This document shows, in pieces, positions 61,278-64,000 of a DNA stretch of 64,000 bases (its first letter is position 1; each line of letters opens with the position of its first letter). Source of the stretch: Streptomyces sp. H39-S7. Its GTDB lineage: Bacteria > Actinomycetota > Actinomycetes > Streptomycetales > Streptomycetaceae. The position numbers and the translations under genes were made by a program. The DNA lies in contig NZ_JAPVLU010000027.1 in assembly GCF_027158205.1 (NCBI RefSeq), positions 61,437-125,436 on the forward strand, given 5' to 3'. The notes under the pieces are model-generated. The model saw only the letters and a program-made list of their open reading frames with translations. It was not told where the DNA came from and ran no database searches.

Positions 61278-61982
61278 TCAGGGCGCGACGGCCGGCAGGA
61301 CACCGGCCAGGGCGCAGGGCTGCGAGGGACGGCACTGGACTGCGAGGGTGATCACGCGGTTTTCGGCGCCCCCGGCGGGTGACCCCGTCCAGGCGATGGT
61401 CTGTTTGCCGGAGACCGTCACCGCGTAGACGTACGCGGTGGTGAGCGCGCCTGGATCCGCCTGCAGGGCACGGGTGAACGCTTCGGGGAAGTGGCCCTCG
61501 TTCACGGTGGCGGTGGCGTACTGGCCGTTGTCGGCCATCCGCCCCCACAGCACCGGCGAGGCAACCAGTCGATCGACCGACGCCGCATCCGCGTACTTGG
61601 CCTCGCCGGTCAGCCACGTGTGCAGGGAAGCCAGCAGCTCCGGTTGGGACGAGGCGCGGGTGTCGTAGGACCACAGCGCAACGGCTGCCGCCTTCCCGAA
61701 GACGATCGGATCGTGCGTGGACGGCGGCACCGGCAGCACAGCCCGACTCCCGGCCTTGGGCGCCGATGACCCAGTGCCCGACGGGGAGACAGGAGGCGAA
61801 CTCGACTGCTGTGCAGGAACCTTGGACTTGCTCCGACCGTCACGGGTGAGGTAAGCACCCAGTCCGGAGAGGATGACCAGGACGGCCAGGAGGGCGGTGC
61901 CGAGCAGCGCCCGGCGGCGCACGCGTGATGCGCCGCCGGGCTCATCGCCGGAGGAAACGGAGGAGAGGAAACGCTTCTTCAT
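61278..61982 (-). CDS. VirB8/TcpC-like conjugation protein
   Basis: A 234-residue bitopic protein: short cytoplasmic N-terminus, one helix ALLGTALLAVLVILSGLGAY (about 25-44), a Ser/Pro linker, and an extracytoplasmic alpha/beta domain (VALWSYDTRASSQPELLASL, then VYAVTVSGKQTIAWTG). The architecture and position fit the NTF2-like periplasmic domain of VirB8/TcpC scaffold proteins. ATG 61982 overlaps the DUF6112 stop by one base. Confidence 0.65.
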   Translation of the reverse strand: MKKRFLSSVSSGDEPGGASRVRRRALLGTALLAVLVILSGLGAYLTRDGRSKSKVPAQQSSSPPVSPSGTGSSAPKAGSRAVLPVPPSTHDPIVFGKAAAVALWSYDTRASSQPELLASLHTWLTGEAKYADAASVDRLVASPVLWGRMADNGQYATATVNEGHFPEAFTRALQADPGALTTAYVYAVTVSGKQTIAWTGSPAGGAENRVITLAVQCRPSQPCALAGVLPAVAP

Positions 61983-62290
61983 CAGTGGACCTGCGTTCCC
62001 AGGTTCGAGAAGAACACGACCACGCCGTTCGCCGCGCCCAGCAGGAGCGCTGCGGCCGAAGCGACGAGCACGCCCTTCTTGCCGTTGGCTTCAGCCTGGT
62101 GACCGCCGGAGTGGTGGCCCCAAGCCCACACGCAGCCACTGACCGCGAGGGCCCCGACCACGGCGACCAGGCCGAAGAGGTTGATCGAGCCGATCACCTG
62201 CTTCAGGACCGAAAGCCCCGGCAGTCCGCCCTCGTTGGGCTTGATTCCGGGGTCATAGGCGAGCTGTAGGGCCTTGTCAGCGAGATACAT
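61982..62290 (-). CDS. DUF6112 small membrane protein
   Basis: A 102-residue protein with two hydrophobic helices, GSINLFGLVAVVGALAVSGC and GVLVASAAALLLGAANGVVV, separated by a short polar loop, as in pilin-like VirB2 subunits. DUF6112 proteins stand beside VirB6-like genes in actinomycete T4SS clusters. A pilin or channel-lining role is inference. ATG 62290. Confidence 0.78.
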   Translation of the reverse strand: MYLADKALQLAYDPGIKPNEGGLPGLSVLKQVIGSINLFGLVAVVGALAVSGCVWAWGHHSGGHQAEANGKKGVLVASAAALLLGAANGVVVFFSNLGTQVH

Positions 62291-62376
62291 AGGGAACTCC
62301 AGTTCGAATCTGGGCGCGCCAAAGCCTGCGAGGGCGGTGCGGCAGTGCGGTGAAGGGGGAAGGGAGGGAAGCGCCG

Positions 62377-63516
62377 TCAGAGGAGCCGGCGGGCCGCGAG
62401 GATCTGCGGCTTCCAGGAGGCGAGGGTCGAGATCTTGACCACGTCGCCGGTGTGCGGGGCCTGAATGATCAGGCCCGACCCGATGAACATGCCCACGTGC
62501 TCGGGGACTTTGGCGGTGCCCACGGTGAACAGCAGATCGCCCGGCCGCAGCGCATCGACCGACATCGCATGACCCTCGGTGACCTGCGTATAGGTCGTCC
62601 GGGTCAAGGTGACCCCGGCCGCCTTGTAGGCCCCTTGCATCAGCGAGGAGCAGTCACAGCGGCCCATCGGATCCGGCCCATGGGAGTCCGTGCAGGTACC
62701 GCCCCACTGGTACGGAGTGCCGAGCTGGCCCATGGCCCAGCGGATCGCCGTCTGCACCTTCGGCGGCGCATCTGCCGGAATGATGTACCCGGCGGGCACT
62801 GACCCGGCAGGGATAGTGCCGAAGTCGTGCCAGTCACTCCCCGTGCCACAACCGGCTCCCGTACTACCGGCAGCAGGCGGAGCACCAGAACCTGTGGGAC
62901 CAGGCGAGGGCGAGTCGCCGCTCGGGTTGAGCAGCGGAGCAATCGCCGTCTGCAGCGCCGAGGCCAGCGGCTCCCACTTGGCGTACGCGTTGGGGAAGCC
63001 GGAGCGCTGCACCGCCTGGGCGGCTTGGGTGACCGTCATCGACTCCCACCCAGGCACCTCCTTCAGGGCCGTGTAGAAGCTGGTGCTGGCGTGCACCGGG
63101 TCGAGAATCTGCTCCGCAGTTCCCCACCCCTGCGACGCGCGCTGCTGGAACAGCCCCAGGCTGTCGCGGTCGCCATAGGCCAGGTTGCGCAGGCCGCTCT
63201 CCTGCAAAGCGGTCGCCACGGCCACGATCTGCCCTCGTACCGGGAGGTGCATCGCGACACCGGTGGCCTGGATGGTCTTGGCATAGGGAATCTGCTCCGC
63301 CGGTTCGTCCAAGCCCGCAACCGCGACGGTGCCCTTGCCACCACCGTTCAGGATCGCCGTCACCTGCTCGGCCACCGCCGCGGCATCCACATCCTGTGCA
63401 CCGCCGGTGGGGCATGAGGCGGAGGCGCTCCCGGCTGAGATGGCCAGGATCGGAACAGCGAAGAGCATCGGAACGGCGGCGAGCAGCCCGACTGCGGCTC
63501 CAGCGGTCTTGCTCAT
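62377..63516 (-). CDS. NlpC/P60 peptidoglycan hydrolase of the T4SS
   Basis: A 379-residue secreted or anchored cell-wall enzyme. N-terminal signal/anchor AAVGLLAAVPMLFAVPILAI (about 7-26). Residues 80-180 are a lysozyme-like region (VATALQESGLRNLAYGDRDS, then LGLFQQRASQGWGTAEQI), and residues 265-379 an NlpC/P60 domain with GRCDCSSLMQGAY (catalytic Cys), PEHVGMFIGSGL (His). Opens the wall for the transfer channel, the VirB1 role. First gene after a 371-base gap. Confidence 0.87.
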   Translation of the reverse strand: MSKTAGAAVGLLAAVPMLFAVPILAISAGSASASCPTGGAQDVDAAAVAEQVTAILNGGGKGTVAVAGLDEPAEQIPYAKTIQATGVAMHLPVRGQIVAVATALQESGLRNLAYGDRDSLGLFQQRASQGWGTAEQILDPVHASTSFYTALKEVPGWESMTVTQAAQAVQRSGFPNAYAKWEPLASALQTAIAPLLNPSGDSPSPGPTGSGAPPAAGSTGAGCGTGSDWHDFGTIPAGSVPAGYIIPADAPPKVQTAIRWAMGQLGTPYQWGGTCTDSHGPDPMGRCDCSSLMQGAYKAAGVTLTRTTYTQVTEGHAMSVDALRPGDLLFTVGTAKVPEHVGMFIGSGLIIQAPHTGDVVKISTLASWKPQILAARRLL

Positions 63517-63887
63517 CGCCGCTGTCCCGTGCCGGGGCGAACAGCGCGGGCGAACGGCGGGGGGTTGGGACGTGGGTGTGTCAGGGCGTGCAGCATCGCT
63601 GCGGCTCCTTGCGGGGTTGTAGGAGGCGCGGTGCCGGCTCCTCATGCAAAGCCGCCGGCACCGCGCCGGTGTGAATCCGCCCCACGGGGGCGGGCCCGGG
63701 TCAGAGGAGTTGGTAGCTCCCGGACGCCGGTCTCAGGTCCTGCGCGGCAGCCAGCCGCGCTCGTAATCTCAGCCGGAACACAGGACCTCCTCAACGGGCG
63801 GGAACAGGGAAATGAACGTGACCTCCGCACCGCTCAAATGGACGCGGCAACACACAAGAACACAGGTCAACCGGCAAGGCCGCGAAG
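63517..63887. other. 371-base interval upstream of the T4SS core genes
   Basis: No convincing gene. CCGGCACCGCGCCGGTG at about 63656-63672 forms a small hairpin. The promoter for the minus-strand NlpC/P60-to-VirB6 unit is expected here; no leader frame of the M-T-S-R-R type was seen. Confidence 0.45.
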
Positions 63888-64000
63888 TTAAGAGGCCGAC
63901 AGTCCTGTCAACGGTGTGGGTTGTGCTGGCTGCTGGTGATCGTTGTGCATCCAGGCGGGCGCGAGGATGTAGGTCGCGCGGGCGACCTTCTGCAGGAGGC
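63888..64000 (-). CDS. C-terminal end of a gene continuing beyond the window
   Basis: The minus strand reads LLQKVARATYILAPAWMHND and HQQPAQPTPLTGLSAS to TAA at 63888. The codon pattern is gene-like and the end is disordered. Only the last 37 or so residues are visible, so no identity can be given; position suggests another transfer-block gene. Confidence 0.5.
   Translation of the reverse strand, partial: LLQKVARATYILAPAWMHNDHQQPAQPTPLTGLSAS

Noticed and set aside
62296..62320. GTTCGAATC and a nearby CCA, suggesting the TPsiC end of a tRNA
   Set aside because: The preceding 50-60 bases are the start of the DUF6112 gene and show no acceptor, D or anticodon stems.
1..64000. CRISPR arrays, rRNA, tRNA, integrase and attachment sites
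   Set aside because: No regularly spaced repeats, RNA-gene signatures, tyrosine or serine recombinase motifs or tRNA-end duplications were found by reading both strands.

Overview
The window is high-GC actinomycete DNA, most like Streptomyces or a close relative: GTG/ATG starts with GGAGG-type ribosome binding sites, strong third-position GC, and families typical of that group (WhiB, DUF2637, DUF317, DUF4913, SCO6880-type, MAB_1171c, XRE-TPR regulators). From about 13 kb to the right edge it is one large mobile element with its own replication genes, a MobA/MobC relaxosome and a type IV secretion (T4SS)-like conjugation apparatus. No integrase or attachment site is visible, so integrative element versus plasmid cannot be decided here.

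Layout. 1-3 kb (minus): a coupled cassette of radical SAM protein, DEDDh exonuclease, small P-loop NTPase and aldo/keto reductase. 3-9.6 kb: signalling-type genes (DUF6624 plus a coupled 49-residue membrane peptide, anti-sigma-like ATPase, 2OG-Fe(II) oxygenase, Nudix hydrolase, two XRE-TPR regulators, an aminoglycoside-phosphotransferase-like kinase). 9.6-13.2 kb (minus): XRE regulator with three matching operator palindromes, ImmA-like protease, MAB_1171c membrane protein and a PAP2-like membrane protein. 13.3-19.9 kb (plus): replication initiator-like protein, DnaC-like ATPase, WhiB, DUF2637 protein (its gene packed with GGTCA/TGACC motifs), MobC and relaxase, closed by a strong hairpin. 20.4-24.3 kb (minus): a Gabija-type defence pair (GajA/GajB). 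24.6-43.6 kb (minus): a translationally coupled accessory block with three DUF317 genes (one clipped by an IS630 copy), a RelE-fold protein, DUF4913, a broken cytosine methyltransferase, a DnaB-N-only protein, the VirD4-like coupling ATPase, and an ATP-grasp ligase with an MFS transporter. 43.7-53.7 kb (plus): a conflict cassette in opposite orientation, bounded by insertion sequence remnants and a 118-bp direct repeat, with two CHAT proteases, each followed by a different short or membrane partner. 53.9-63.5 kb (minus): T4SS core (VirB4-like, SCO6880-like, VirB6-like, VirB8-like, DUF6112, NlpC/P60 hydrolase).

How it fits together. Relaxase and MobC would process the element DNA, the VirD4-like ATPase would recruit it, and the 56-63 kb genes would build the channel. 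At least nine proteins from the accessory block and its far flank, with unrelated N-terminal parts, share a C-terminal R-x-x-A-A-L-x-R-S-like motif followed by an Ala/Pro/Arg tail, which suggests a common targeting tag. Three operons (DUF4913, VirD4-like, SCO6880-like) share a leader reading frame beginning M-T-(S/C)-R-R-A-P-R with tandem AGA codons. Gabija, the CHAT modules and the dead methyltransferase mark the element as a carrier of defence and conflict genes.

Limits: family assignments come from motifs read by eye. Single-base frameshifts at 34.7-37.4 kb may be real decay or sequence error.
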